From NCBI RefSeq assembly GCF_001667315.1, contig NZ_LZHT01000097.1, positions 1 through 45,242 of the forward strand: a stretch of DNA of 45,242 bases, read 5' to 3'. The translations under genes were made by a program, and so were the position numbers. The notes under the pieces were generated by a model. That model was not told the origin of the DNA. It did not search any database and worked only from the letters and a program-made list of their open reading frames with translations. This document shows, piece after piece, positions 16,625 through 25,707 of the stretch (position 1 is its first letter; each line of letters begins with the position of its first letter). Origin of the DNA: Mycobacterium sp. 852002-10029_SCH5224772 (lineage in GTDB: Bacteria; Actinomycetota; Actinomycetes; Mycobacteriales; Mycobacteriaceae).

Positions 16625-17530
16625 ATGCACAAACCCGCGCAGGCGGCCGCCTCCCCGGGCGTTGATGGCGACGTGATCGCCGTCCGCGGGCTGACCTTCA
16701 CGTATCCGAGGACCTCCCAACCCGCGCTGCGTGGCATGGATTTCGCCGTCGGCCCTGGCGAGATTTTCGGGTTCCTCGGGCCCAGCGGCGCCGGAAAGTC
16801 GACCACCCAGAAGATCTTGATCGGCATACTGCGCGGTCACGGCGGGGAGGTCTCGGTCTGGGGGAGGGACCCCCTGGCATGGGGACCCGACTATTACCAG
16901 CGTGTTGGGGTGTCCTTCGAGCTGCCCAACCACTATCAAAAACTGACGGGGTGCGAGAATCTGCGCTTCTTCGCGTCGCTGTACGACGTCGTGACGCTGG
17001 ATCCGATGGCGCTGCTCGACGCCTTGGGACTGACCGACGATGCCAACACCCGCGTCGGCAAGTACTCCAAGGGCATGCAGATGCGGCTGACGTTCGCGAG
17101 GGCCCTGATCAACGATCCGGAGCTGCTGTTCCTCGACGAGCCGACGTCGGGACTCGACCCGGTAAACGCACGCAAGGTCAAGAATATGGTGCTAGACCTC
17201 AAGGCCCGCGGCCGCACAGTTTTTCTCACCACGCACGACATGGCCACTGCCAACGAGCTGTGCGACCGAGTGGCCTTCGTGGTCGACGGCAGCATCGTCG
17301 CCCTGGACACGCCGAGCGAGCTGAAGATCGCCCGCGGTCAACGGTTGGTCCGCGTGGAGTACCGCGGCAAGAACGGCGGGCTCGACACCGCCGACTTCCC
17401 GATGGACGGGCTGGGAGACGATCCCGCATTCCGCACCCTATTGCGCGAGCACCACGTCGAGACCATCCACAGCAAGGAAGCCAGTCTCGACGACGTATTC
17501 GTGGAGACCACCGGACGGCGGCTTTCGTGA
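16625..17530 (+). CDS. ABC transporter ATP-binding protein (Rv2688c-like)
   Basis: A 301-residue ATPase subunit of a drug-type exporter. Walker A GPSGAGKST (~residue 60), a Q-loop region (VGVSFELPNHYQKLTG), an atypical signature YSKGMQMRL in place of LSGGQ, Walker B LLFLDEPTSGLD, and H-loop FLTTHDM are all present. The C-terminal ~70 residues form the usual DrrA-type extension ending EASLDDVFVETTGR. ATG 16625 is chosen for spacing from GGAAGGA; ATG 16622 is adjacent. Its stop overlaps the next gene's GTG. The M. tuberculosis homologue belongs to a fluoroquinolone-efflux ABC set. Confidence 0.93.
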   Translation: MHKPAQAAASPGVDGDVIAVRGLTFTYPRTSQPALRGMDFAVGPGEIFGFLGPSGAGKSTTQKILIGILRGHGGEVSVWGRDPLAWGPDYYQRVGVSFELPNHYQKLTGCENLRFFASLYDVVTLDPMALLDALGLTDDANTRVGKYSKGMQMRLTFARALINDPELLFLDEPTSGLDPVNARKVKNMVLDLKARGRTVFLTTHDMATANELCDRVAFVVDGSIVALDTPSELKIARGQRLVRVEYRGKNGGLDTADFPMDGLGDDPAFRTLLREHHVETIHSKEASLDDVFVETTGRRLS

Positions 17531-18237
17531 CCCGCCTGATGAGGGCGCTGCGGCTGGAGCTGACACTGCAAGTCCGGCAGAAGTTTCTGCACGCGGCAGT
17601 ATTCTCGGGACTGATCTGGCTGGCCGTGCTGTTACCGATGCCGGCGAGCCTGCGTCCGGTTGCCGAGCCCTACGTATTGGTGGGTGACGTTTCGATCATC
17701 GGGTTCTTCTTCGTCGCGGGCACCGTGTTCTTCGAGAAGCAGGAACGCACACTCGGCGCGGTTATCTCCACCCCGTTGCGGTTCTGGGAGTACCTGTCCG
17801 CGAAACTGGCGCTGCTGGTGTCGATCTCGCTGTTCGTGGCGGTGGTGGTGGCGACGATGACGCGGGGTTTGGCATACAAAGTGGCGCCGTTGGTGGTCGG
17901 GGTTGTGCTGGGGACACTGCTGATGCTGCTGGTCGGGTACACCTCCTCGCTGCCGTTCGCGTCAATCAGCGACTGGTTTCTGGCGGCGACGGTACCGCTT
18001 ACGGTGATGACACTGCCGGTGCTGAATTACTCAGGGGTGTGGCCGAATTCGCTGCTTTATCTGATCCCGACGCAGGGGCCGCTGCTGCTGTTCGGCGCCG
18101 CGTTCGAGCAGCTTGTACTGCGGCCGTGGCAGCTCGCGTATGCGGTGCTGTACCCGCTGCTGTGCGTGGCGGGATTGTCCTGGGCGGCGAGGGCGATGTT
18201 CGATCGCTATGTTGTCGCCCGGACGGGAGGACTGTGA
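17527..18237 (+). CDS. ABC transporter permease (Rv2687c-like)
   Basis: A 236-residue membrane subunit with six hydrophobic segments (HAAVFSGLIWLAVLLPM, ISIIGFFFVAGTVFF-type, LALLVSISLFVAVVVATM, VGVVLGTLLMLLVGY, and others). The cytosolic motif FFEKQERTLGAVISTPLRFWEYLSAKL contains the coupling-helix glutamate (EKQERTLG) typical of ABC-2 exporters. GTG 17527 overlaps the ATPase stop by four bases; its own stop overlaps the next ATG by one base, so the operon is tightly coupled. It probably forms a heterodimer with the permease at 18237. Confidence 0.9.
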   Translation: MTRLMRALRLELTLQVRQKFLHAAVFSGLIWLAVLLPMPASLRPVAEPYVLVGDVSIIGFFFVAGTVFFEKQERTLGAVISTPLRFWEYLSAKLALLVSISLFVAVVVATMTRGLAYKVAPLVVGVVLGTLLMLLVGYTSSLPFASISDWFLAATVPLTVMTLPVLNYSGVWPNSLLYLIPTQGPLLLFGAAFEQLVLRPWQLAYAVLYPLLCVAGLSWAARAMFDRYVVARTGGL

Positions 18238-18989
18238 TGTCGGGTGTGCGAGCACTGGCCGCGTTCGGTCGCAACGATATTCGCGGCGCCTACCGTGACC
18301 CGTTGATGGTGATGATCGTGGTTGCGCCGATCATTTGGACCACCGGTGTCACCGTGCTCACGCCGCGGATCACCAGGATGTTGGCCCACCGCAACGGGTT
18401 TGATTTAGTGCCGTATTACCCGCTGATCCTGACCGCGTTCCTGCTGCTGACCAGCATCATCATTTCGGGCGCGTTGGCAGCATTGCTCGTGTTGGATGAA
18501 GTCGACGCCGGCACCCTGGTCGCGTTGCGGGTGACGCCGGTCCCGCTGTCGGTCTTCTTCGGCTACCGCGCGGCCACAGTGATGGGGGTGACGACCATCT
18601 ACGTGGTCGCGACGATGTCATGCAGCGGGATCCTGCAGCCCGGACTTATCGGAGCCCTGATCCCGATCGGATTACTCGCCGGGCTCTCCGCAGTGGTGAC
18701 CCTCCTGCTGATAGTGGCTATGGCCAGCAACAAGATTCAGGGACTGGCGGCCGTCCGTGCCCTCGGCATGCTCATCGCGGGGCTGCCCTGCCTGCCGTGG
18801 TTCATCGACTCCAAATGGAATCTGGCCTTCGGGCTCTTACCACCCTACTGGGCCGCCAAGGCGTTCTGGGTGGCCAGCGACCACGGCAGCTGGTGGCCGT
18901 ACCTGCTCGGCGGAGTGGCGTACAACCTGGCGATCGCCTGGCCGTTGTTCTGGCGCTTTCTCGCGAAGAACGCGACCGGTGACAGCTAA
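18237..18989 (+). CDS. ABC transporter permease (Rv2686c-like)
   Basis: A 250-residue ABC-2 type permease (MSGVRALAAFGRNDIRGAYRDPLMVMIVVAPIIW). Hydrophobic segments include YPLILTAFLLLTSIIISGALAALLVLDEVDAGTLVALRVTP, again with an exporter-type E(V)DAGTL coupling motif. It ends FWRFLAKNATGDS. ATG 18237 shares its A with the preceding stop, and its TAA stop overlaps the ATG of the FAD monooxygenase (TAATG). With the previous two genes it makes a complete exporter: one ATPase and two different membrane subunits. Confidence 0.9.
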   Translation: MSGVRALAAFGRNDIRGAYRDPLMVMIVVAPIIWTTGVTVLTPRITRMLAHRNGFDLVPYYPLILTAFLLLTSIIISGALAALLVLDEVDAGTLVALRVTPVPLSVFFGYRAATVMGVTTIYVVATMSCSGILQPGLIGALIPIGLLAGLSAVVTLLLIVAMASNKIQGLAAVRALGMLIAGLPCLPWFIDSKWNLAFGLLPPYWAAKAFWVASDHGSWWPYLLGGVAYNLAIAWPLFWRFLAKNATGDS

Positions 18990-20515
18990 TGCCAGCGCGT
19001 ACTTTGGCGAGTGTGGACACTGTCGACGTCGTTGTGGTCGGCGCGGGTCCGACAGGCCTGACGTTGGCGTGCGGATTGTTATTGCACGGCGTCTCGGTGC
19101 GTGTCGTCGATCGCGCGGCCGGTCCGGCGGTGACATCGCGCGCTAACTTCCTGCATGCCCGCGGCTCGGAAGTACTCGACCGAGTGGGTGCGCTGGGAAC
19201 CCTGCCTGACCAATCGCTGCGAGCGATGCGGGTTACGACGTATCTCGGCGACCAACCGATCATGAATCTGCAGTTCGGCGACCCTGGGCTGCGCACGGCC
19301 GCGCCGCCAATGTTGGTGTCGCAGGCCAAGGTCGAAGGGGCGCTGCGCAATCGGCTGGCCGAGCTAGGCGGTGCCGTGGAATGGGGCCGGCCGCTCAGCG
19401 CGGTCGCATCGGATGGCGATGGTGTCACCGCGGAGCTGGGCGGCGGCCGGGCTGTGCGAGCCCAATGGATTGTGGGCTGCGACGGCACCGGCAGCACCAC
19501 CCGCGCGCTGGCGGGCATTGGCTTTCCGGGCGTGAGGCTCAGCGAGCGTTTTCTGCTGGCAGATGTGCACCTTGATTGGGATGTAGACCGTGGCGGGACG
19601 ACCGGCTGGCTTCACCGGAAGGGGTTGATCGGTGTGATGCCCATGCCTGACCCGCAGGGACAGAACGACTTGTGGCGGGTAATCGCCTACGACCCGGGAG
19701 ACGACGAAAAGCCAAGCGAACACACGATTCTCGAACGGCTCCAGCAGATCCTGCCGGAGCGAACCCAGCGCCGGGTACGCCTCGGTGAGGCCGTGTGGCT
19801 TTCGCAGTTTTCGGTGCACCGGCGACTCGCCGATACCTACCGTCGCGGCCGGATTCTGCTTGCCGGCGACGCGGCCCACGCCCATGCTCCCTTCGGCGGG
19901 CAGGGAATGCTCACCGGTGTCGGGGATGCAGAAAACCTGGCGTGGAAGCTTGCGTTGGTCGTCGCCGGCCGAGCCGCTGATCGACTGATCGATAGCTATG
20001 AGGCCGAGCGCCGCCCGTTAGCAACAGAGGTGCTGCGAGGCACCAGCACGATCACCCGGATCAACGTCGCGAACAATCCCGTCGGCCGGTTTGCCCGAGA
20101 TCGGATAGTGGCGCGGCTGGTCGGTTTGGCGGCCGTGCAGCGTTGGGCGACCTACTCCGCGTCGCAGCTGTGGGGGAGTTACCGCAAGGGGCCGCTGGGC
20201 GGGCGGGGCCGAAAGCCGCGCCCGGGTGATCGCATCAGCGATCTGCCGTGCGTCCGCGAGGATGGAGCGATGTCGCGGCTGCACGCCGAGCTGGGCGGTC
20301 GTTGGGCATTGCTGGTACCGCACGATCCCGATATGGCGGACGTCGAGGGTGCACAGAATCGGCTCGGGGGCAATCTGGGCGTGCTGAGCTACAAGGGCAA
20401 GGACGCGATGCTTGTCCGACCGGACGCGCACCTGGGGTGGCGGGGTGATGCGGAAGACACGGTCGGCCTTGACCGGTGGCTGACCAACGCGTTCGACACC
20501 GGTCGAACGCGATAG
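18989..20515 (+). CDS. Class A FAD-dependent monooxygenase
   Basis: A 508-residue flavoprotein hydroxylase of the aromatic-ring hydroxylase/rifampicin-monooxygenase-like superfamily. FAD/NAD(P)H motifs are intact: VVVVGAGPTGLTLACGL (GxGxxG), the DG motif WIVGCDGTGSTTRALAG, and the GD motif RILLAGDAAHAHAPFGGQGMLTGVGDAENLAWKLA. A C-terminal thioredoxin-like part (~400-508) lacks a CxxC. The start ATG 18989 overlaps the permease stop, so it is the fourth gene of the exporter operon. Coupling a hydroxylase to a drug-type exporter and a MarR-like regulator points to xenobiotic modification plus export (inference). I do not recall it at this locus in M. tuberculosis. Confidence 0.9.
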   Translation: MPARTLASVDTVDVVVVGAGPTGLTLACGLLLHGVSVRVVDRAAGPAVTSRANFLHARGSEVLDRVGALGTLPDQSLRAMRVTTYLGDQPIMNLQFGDPGLRTAAPPMLVSQAKVEGALRNRLAELGGAVEWGRPLSAVASDGDGVTAELGGGRAVRAQWIVGCDGTGSTTRALAGIGFPGVRLSERFLLADVHLDWDVDRGGTTGWLHRKGLIGVMPMPDPQGQNDLWRVIAYDPGDDEKPSEHTILERLQQILPERTQRRVRLGEAVWLSQFSVHRRLADTYRRGRILLAGDAAHAHAPFGGQGMLTGVGDAENLAWKLALVVAGRAADRLIDSYEAERRPLATEVLRGTSTITRINVANNPVGRFARDRIVARLVGLAAVQRWATYSASQLWGSYRKGPLGGRGRKPRPGDRISDLPCVREDGAMSRLHAELGGRWALLVPHDPDMADVEGAQNRLGGNLGVLSYKGKDAMLVRPDAHLGWRGDAEDTVGLDRWLTNAFDTGRTR

Positions 20516-20569
20516 CCGCCGCGCGCGCAGGCGCATCGCTGCCGTCCTGGTAGTGGGACACCTAGGCCC

Positions 20570-21859
20570 TCATGCCATCACGAAATACCGCACCCACAGG
20601 TACAGCGCGGACAGCGCGACGGAGACGGCGGCGACGACCGCGCCCTTGCGGGTGAACTCCCAAAAGGAGATGGGAGTATCGGCGCGGCGGGCGATTCCGA
20701 GCATGACGATGTTGGCGCTGGCGCCGATGGCGGTCAAGTTGCCGCCGAAGTCCGTGCCCATCGCGAGCGACCACCACAACACGCCGGGGTTGGCGTGATC
20801 GGTCAGGGCAGGGACCAAGTCGGCCACCACCGGCGCCATCGTCGCGGAATAGGGGACGTTGTCGACGACCCCGCTGATGACGGCCGACGCGACGAGGATG
20901 ATCATCGTCGCGGCCAAGGTGTTGCCGCCGGTGGCGGAGATCAACACGCGGGCAAGCTGTTCGACGACACCCGTCTTCACCAGCGCCCCGACCATGATGA
21001 ACAGACCGGCGAAGAACAGCAGCGTGTCCCACTCCACGCTGGACAGGTAGTCGGACGGCTTGAGCCTGGACGCCACGACCAGGATGCCGGCGCCCAACAG
21101 CGCCACCGTCGAGGGCTCCATGTGCAGCGGCGCGTGGGCGATGAACGCGGTGAACACCGCCAGCAGGACGACGCCGCACGTGATGAGCAGCCGGGGGTCG
21201 CGGATGGCCTCCTTTTCCTCCAGGGACATCACATCGGCGACCCGCTCGGGGTCGACGCTGAACGCTCCGGGAAAAAGGCGCGGCAACAACGCAACCAGGA
21301 CGCAGAGGACGATGATCACGATCGGCGCCATATGAACGAGGAAGTCGTTGAACGTCAGGCCGGCCTTGCTGGCGATGATGATGTTGGGCGGGTCACCCAC
21401 CAGGGTCGCCGCACCGCCGACGTTCGACGCGAACACTTCGGCCATCAGGAAGGGCGCCGCGTTGATGGCCAGACGTTCACACACCAGCAGCGTCACCGGG
21501 GCGACGAGCAGCACGGTGGTGACGTTGTCGAGCAGGGCCGACGCGATCGCGGTCACCAGGGCCAGCAGGATCATCACGCGCAAGGGGGAACCGCGGGCGC
21601 GTTTGGCCGACCAGATCGCCACGTACTCGAACACGCCGGTCTGCCGCAGCACGCTGACGATGATCATCATGCCCAGCAGCAAAAAGATGACGTCCCAGTC
21701 GATTCCGGTTCGGTGCGAGTAGAAGACGTCATCGGATCGGATGATCGGCAAGGTGACCACGATCGCCGCCCCGGCCAGCGCCACGAGCGTCTTGTTGACG
21801 CGATCGCTGGCGATCAGGGCATAGGCGACCACGAACACCGAGATCGCGATGTAGCTCAT
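20570..21859 (-). CDS. ArsB/NhaD-superfamily ion transporter (Rv2684/Rv2685-like)
   Basis: A 429-residue membrane protein with about 11 hydrophobic helices. It carries the ion transporter superfamily marks: FLLLGMMIIVSVLRQTGVFEY, LLDNVTTVLLVAPVTLLVCE, NVGGAATLVGDPPNIIIASKAG, and in the second half VVDNVPYSATMAPVV and GTDFGGNLTAIGASANIVMLG. The two DN-(T/V)-hairpins are the inverted-repeat substrate sites. The family includes arsenite, Na+/H+ and dicarboxylate carriers; substrate is not deducible. The start is ATG 21859, 16 bp after the CBS-protein stop with no clear SD, suggesting coupling. M. tuberculosis has two such genes in tandem (arsA, arsB1); only one is here. Confidence 0.9.
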   Translation of the reverse strand: MSYIAISVFVVAYALIASDRVNKTLVALAGAAIVVTLPIIRSDDVFYSHRTGIDWDVIFLLLGMMIIVSVLRQTGVFEYVAIWSAKRARGSPLRVMILLALVTAIASALLDNVTTVLLVAPVTLLVCERLAINAAPFLMAEVFASNVGGAATLVGDPPNIIIASKAGLTFNDFLVHMAPIVIIVLCVLVALLPRLFPGAFSVDPERVADVMSLEEKEAIRDPRLLITCGVVLLAVFTAFIAHAPLHMEPSTVALLGAGILVVASRLKPSDYLSSVEWDTLLFFAGLFIMVGALVKTGVVEQLARVLISATGGNTLAATMIILVASAVISGVVDNVPYSATMAPVVADLVPALTDHANPGVLWWSLAMGTDFGGNLTAIGASANIVMLGIARRADTPISFWEFTRKGAVVAAVSVALSALYLWVRYFVMA

Positions 21860-21875
21860 CTACTGGCCCGCGGCA

Positions 21876-22367
21876 TCACGGTTTCAGGGCCGCCGCGAGC
21901 ACCCGCGACGCCGTGATCACACCGACGAGCGTGCCGTCTTTGACCACTGCGACCAGGGGACTGCGCAGTCGCGCCATGAGCGCGGCGACTTCGATGATGG
22001 TGTCGTCGCCGTGGGCGGGAGGCACGTCGACCAGATGGTCGGGCAGCACGTCGCGCACTTTTTTGCCGCTCAGCTTTTCCGCGCACCGGTCGGCCATCGA
22101 CTCGTTGAGCACGCCCGCCAGTGACGGATCGTCCTGCACGTAACGGGGCACGATGAAGCGGACGACCTGGGAGGCGGGCAGCACGGCGTAGGGGCGTCCC
22201 GAACTGTCGGTGACCAACAGCCCGGGCAGCCGGTGCTCGGCCAGCATCCGGGCGGCCTCCAGAGCGTCCGCGTCGATGCTGACGACGGGGAAGTCCTCGG
22301 CGATCTGCTCGGCGCGCACACTGCGACGATACGTCGGGGGCTGTGGTGTGGCGATGCCGATGCTCAT
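21876..22367 (-). CDS. CBS-domain pair protein (Rv2683-like)
   Basis: A 163-residue soluble protein from ATG 22367 (MSIGIATPQPPTYRRSVRAEQIAEDFPVV), with AGGAG five bases upstream. Two CBS motifs: residues ~20-75 (VSIDADALEAARMLAEHRLPGLLVTDSSGRPYAVL) and ~100-160 (VRDVLPDHLVDVPPAHGDDTIIEVAALMARLRSPLVAVVKDGTLVGVITASRVL). CBS pairs bind adenosine ligands and often gate transporters. Its position directly upstream of the ion transporter in one transcript suggests it regulates that protein (inference). Divergent from dxs. Confidence 0.9.
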   Translation of the reverse strand: MSIGIATPQPPTYRRSVRAEQIAEDFPVVSIDADALEAARMLAEHRLPGLLVTDSSGRPYAVLPASQVVRFIVPRYVQDDPSLAGVLNESMADRCAEKLSGKKVRDVLPDHLVDVPPAHGDDTIIEVAALMARLRSPLVAVVKDGTLVGVITASRVLAAALKP

Positions 22368-22455
22368 GCGTGCTCCTGGGTCGGAAGAAGACGTGCCGAC
22401 CAGGCTTCCCGGCTCACCGCGCATTGACGCTACCAAACGTGCGGCACCGGCTGCG

Positions 22456-22461
22456 TAGACT
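22456..22461 (+). promoter_or_regulatory. -10 hexamer TAGACT, leaderless dxs
   Basis: TAGACT, six bases (GTCGGG), then the dxs ATG at 22468. This is ideal leaderless geometry. The GGG just before ATG is too close to serve as an SD. Confidence 0.6.
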
Positions 22462-22467
22462 GTCGGG

Positions 22468-24393
22468 ATGCTGGAACAGATCCGCGGGCCCGCTGATCTG
22501 CAGCACCTTTCCGCACATCAGCTCCGCGAATTGGCCGCCGAGATTCGCGAATTCCTGATTCACAAGGTCGCTGCCACCGGGGGACACCTCGGGCCCAATC
22601 TCGGCGTGGTCGAGCTGACACTCGCGCTGCACCGGGTGTTCGACTCGCCCCACGATCCGATGATCTTCGACACCGGCCATCAGGCCTACGTCCACAAGAT
22701 GCTGACGGGGCGTGCCCACGAGTTCGAGAGCCTGCGCAAAAAGGGTGGGCTGTCCGGGTATCCGTCGCGCTCCGAGAGCGAACACGACTGGGTGGAGTCG
22801 AGCCACGCCAGCGCCGCGCTGTCCTACGCCGACGGCCTGGCCAAGGCCTTCGAGCTGAGTGGGCACCGCAATCGGCACGTGGTCGCGGTGGTCGGCGACG
22901 GCGCGCTCACCGGTGGCATGTGCTGGGAGGCGCTGAACAACATCGCCGCGTCCGGGCGCCCGGTGATCATCGTGGTGAACGACAACGGCCGTAGTTACGC
23001 CCCGACGATCGGCGGTATGGCAGACCATCTCGCCACGCTGCGGCTGCAACCGGTCTACGAGCAGGCCCTGGAACGGGGCCGCGACGCGGTGCGGGCGCTG
23101 CCGCTGGTCGGCAGGCTCGCCTACCGCGTGATGCACAGCGTCAAGGCCGGCATCAAGGACTCGTTGTCACCCCAGCTGCTGTTCACCGACCTCGGGCTGA
23201 AGTACGTCGGCCCCGTCGACGGTCACGACGAACGCGCGGTGGAGGCGGCGCTGCGCCACGCTCGCGGCTTCGGCCGCCCGGTGATCGTGCACGTGGTGAC
23301 GCGCAAGGGGATGGGCTACGCGCCCGCCGAGGATGACGAAGCCGAGCAGATGCATTCCTGCGGCGTGATCGATCCTCTTACCGGCCAGGCGACCAGCGTG
23401 GCGGGCCCCGGCTGGACCGCGACGTTCTCCGATGCGCTCATCGGCTACGCGCGCAAGCGCCGCGACGTCGTGGCCATCACCGCGGCCATGCCCGGCCCCA
23501 CCGGGCTGACGCCGTTCGGGCAGCAGTTTCCGGACCGCCTGTTCGACGTCGGCATCGCCGAGCAGCATGCGATGACCTCGGCGGCCGGGCTGGCCATGGG
23601 CGGGATGCACCCGGTGGTGGCCATCTATTCGACGTTCCTCAACCGCGCCTTCGACCAGATCATGATGGATGTGGCGCTGCACAAGTTGCCCGTGACCATG
23701 GTGCTCGACCGGGCCGGGATCACCGGTTCGGACGGCGCCAGCCACAACGGGATGTGGGACCTGTCGATGCTGGGCATCGTGCCCGGCATGCGGGTGGCCG
23801 CGCCCCGGGACGCCACCCGGTTGCGCGAGGAACTCGGTGAGGCGCTCGAGGTCGACGACGGGCCGACGGCGCTGCGCTTCCCCAAAGGTGATGTGGGCGA
23901 GGACATCCCGGCGATCGAGCGCCTCGGGTCGGGCATCTCGGGTGTCGATGTGCTCGCGGTCCCGGCCAGCGGATGCAACCACGACGTGCTGCTGGTGGGC
24001 GTCGGCGCGTTCGCGCGGATGGCGCTGGCGGTCGCCAAGCGGCTGCACAACCAGGGCATCGGCGTCACCGTGGTCGACCCGCGCTGGGTGCTGCCGGTGT
24101 CAGACACTGTTCTCGACCTGGCGGCGCGGCACAAATTGGTCGTCACCTGCGAGGACAACGGGGTCAACGGCGGGGTGGGTTCGGCGGTGTCGGCCGCGTT
24201 GCGCCGCGTCGAGATCGACGTTCCGTGCCGCGATGTCGGCTTGCCGCAGCGGTTTTACGAGCACGCCTCCCGAGGCGAGCTGCTGTCGGATCTGGCGCTG
24301 ACCGACCAGGACGTGGCCCGCCGCATCACCGGCTGGGTCGCCGCGCTGGCCAGCAGCGACACCGAAGCGGAGATCCGCGAACACCTGGACTGA
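22468..24393 (+). CDS. dxs: 1-deoxy-D-xylulose-5-phosphate synthase
   Basis: A 641-residue thiamine-diphosphate enzyme condensing pyruvate and glyceraldehyde-3-phosphate, the first step of the MEP isoprenoid pathway. Visible features are the N-terminal GGHLGPNLGVVELTLALH, the TPP/Mg motif VVGDGALTGGMCWEALNN ... VVNDNGRSYAP (~145-180), the transketolase-like pyrimidine domain with DVGIAEQHAMTSAAGLA and DRAGITGSDGASHNGMWD, and the C-terminal domain (VTVVDPRWVLPV). Length is normal. The transcript is probably leaderless (TAGACT six bases before ATG 22468). Divergent from the CBS gene and convergent with the RNase D-like gene. Confidence 0.97.
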   Translation: MLEQIRGPADLQHLSAHQLRELAAEIREFLIHKVAATGGHLGPNLGVVELTLALHRVFDSPHDPMIFDTGHQAYVHKMLTGRAHEFESLRKKGGLSGYPSRSESEHDWVESSHASAALSYADGLAKAFELSGHRNRHVVAVVGDGALTGGMCWEALNNIAASGRPVIIVVNDNGRSYAPTIGGMADHLATLRLQPVYEQALERGRDAVRALPLVGRLAYRVMHSVKAGIKDSLSPQLLFTDLGLKYVGPVDGHDERAVEAALRHARGFGRPVIVHVVTRKGMGYAPAEDDEAEQMHSCGVIDPLTGQATSVAGPGWTATFSDALIGYARKRRDVVAITAAMPGPTGLTPFGQQFPDRLFDVGIAEQHAMTSAAGLAMGGMHPVVAIYSTFLNRAFDQIMMDVALHKLPVTMVLDRAGITGSDGASHNGMWDLSMLGIVPGMRVAAPRDATRLREELGEALEVDDGPTALRFPKGDVGEDIPAIERLGSGISGVDVLAVPASGCNHDVLLVGVGAFARMALAVAKRLHNQGIGVTVVDPRWVLPVSDTVLDLAARHKLVVTCEDNGVNGGVGSAVSAALRRVEIDVPCRDVGLPQRFYEHASRGELLSDLALTDQDVARRITGWVAALASSDTEAEIREHLD

Positions 24394-24410
24394 CCCTTGA
24401 CGACGACGCG

Positions 24411-25706
24411 CTAGTCGGCGTTGTCCTGCGCCGCCTGCAGCGCCCGGGCCAGAACGGGATCCACCAACTCGCGCTGCCAGGGGCGGGCCTGCCCGGCGCG
24501 CAGAAACGCCTCGACGGCCTCGAAGGGATCGGGCGCGGTCTCCCAGTCCCAGCACAGCCGTCGCACCAGGTCCGGTGAGACCAGGTTCTCGGTGGGGACA
24601 TGGACCCGCTCCGACACCTCCGACAGCGCCGCGCGCGCGGCCTCCAGCCGGGCGGCGGCCTCCGGTTTGCGCCGGCTCCACCGCGCCGGCGGCGGCGGGC
24701 CGTTCGGAGGTTCGGCGTCGGCGGGCGGATTCTTGGTCTGCCGGGCCGCGTCCAGCGCGGCCAGCCACGTCGCGGCACTGCGGCGTTGATTGCGCCCACC
24801 GAACACGGGCAACGCGACCAGTTCCTCGATGGTCGTCGGTTGGGCCAGGGCGGCGTCGATGATGGCCGAGTCGGGAAGGATGCGCCGGGGCGCGATGTCG
24901 CGGCGCTGCGCGATCCGGTCGCGCGTCAACCACAATTCGCGCACCGCGGCCAGGCCGCGCTGGTCCCGCACCCGATGGATCCCCGACGTTCGTCGCCACC
25001 GGTCCGGTCGCACGGCGGCGCCCGGGTCTTTGTATCCCGCATTGCGCAGATAGTCGAATTCCTGTGCGGCCCAATCGGTTTTGCCTTGCCCGGCGAGGAC
25101 GTCGGCGATCGCCGCGCGCAGCTCGATCAGCAGTTCCACATCCAGGGCGGCGTAATTGAGCCATTCGGCGGGCAGGGGCCGCTTGGACCAGTCGGCGGCG
25201 CCGTGGCCCTTGGACAGCCCGAAGCCCAGCAGCCGCTCGACCATGGTGGCCAGGTTCACCCGGTCGAACCCGGCGAGGCGTCCGGCGAGCTCGGTGTCGT
25301 AGAGGGCCGGCGGTCGCATGCCCACTTCTTCCAGGCAGGGCAGGTCCTGGTCGGCGGAGTGCAGGATCCATTCGTCGTTGCTCAGCACGTCGGCCACCGG
25401 CCGCATGGCCCGCAGCGGGTCGCCGCCATGGCTCACCGGGTCGATCAGCACGGTGCCGGCGCCGGCCCGGCGGATCTGGATCAGGTAGGCCCGGTTGGAG
25501 TAGCGGAAACCCGATGCCCGCTCGGCGTCCACCGCGAACGGCCCGCGCCCACGGTCCAGGCGCTGCGCCGCCGCCTGGATGTCGTCAACGCTCACCGAGA
25601 TGGGCGGGACGCCTTCGGCCGGGTGCGGAAGCGGGGTGGGCGCGGGGTCGGTGCTTGTGTCGCCGGGCGCGCTGCAGCCCGGCCCGTCGGCCGACGGTTC
25701 GCCCAT
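24411..25706 (-). CDS. Ribonuclease D-like 3'-5' exonuclease with HRDC domain (Rv2681-like)
   Basis: A 431-residue DEDD-family nuclease. The exonuclease domain (~45-215) shows GPFAVDAERASGFRY (Exo I, D-x-E), ILHSADQDLPCLEEVG (Exo II, D) and LNYAALDVELLIEL (Exo III, YxxxD). One HRDC domain follows at ~235-300 (RDQRGLAAVRELWLTRDRIAQRRDIAPRRILPDSAII), with a helical C-terminus. The proline-rich first ~30 residues are probably disordered. It would trim structured RNA such as tRNA or rRNA precursors. ATG 25706 lies 1 bp after the stop of the DUF3000 gene, so the two are co-transcribed. Confidence 0.9.
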   Translation of the reverse strand: MGEPSADGPGCSAPGDTSTDPAPTPLPHPAEGVPPISVSVDDIQAAAQRLDRGRGPFAVDAERASGFRYSNRAYLIQIRRAGAGTVLIDPVSHGGDPLRAMRPVADVLSNDEWILHSADQDLPCLEEVGMRPPALYDTELAGRLAGFDRVNLATMVERLLGFGLSKGHGAADWSKRPLPAEWLNYAALDVELLIELRAAIADVLAGQGKTDWAAQEFDYLRNAGYKDPGAAVRPDRWRRTSGIHRVRDQRGLAAVRELWLTRDRIAQRRDIAPRRILPDSAIIDAALAQPTTIEELVALPVFGGRNQRRSAATWLAALDAARQTKNPPADAEPPNGPPPPARWSRRKPEAAARLEAARAALSEVSERVHVPTENLVSPDLVRRLCWDWETAPDPFEAVEAFLRAGQARPWQRELVDPVLARALQAAQDNAD

Positions 25707-25707
25707 G

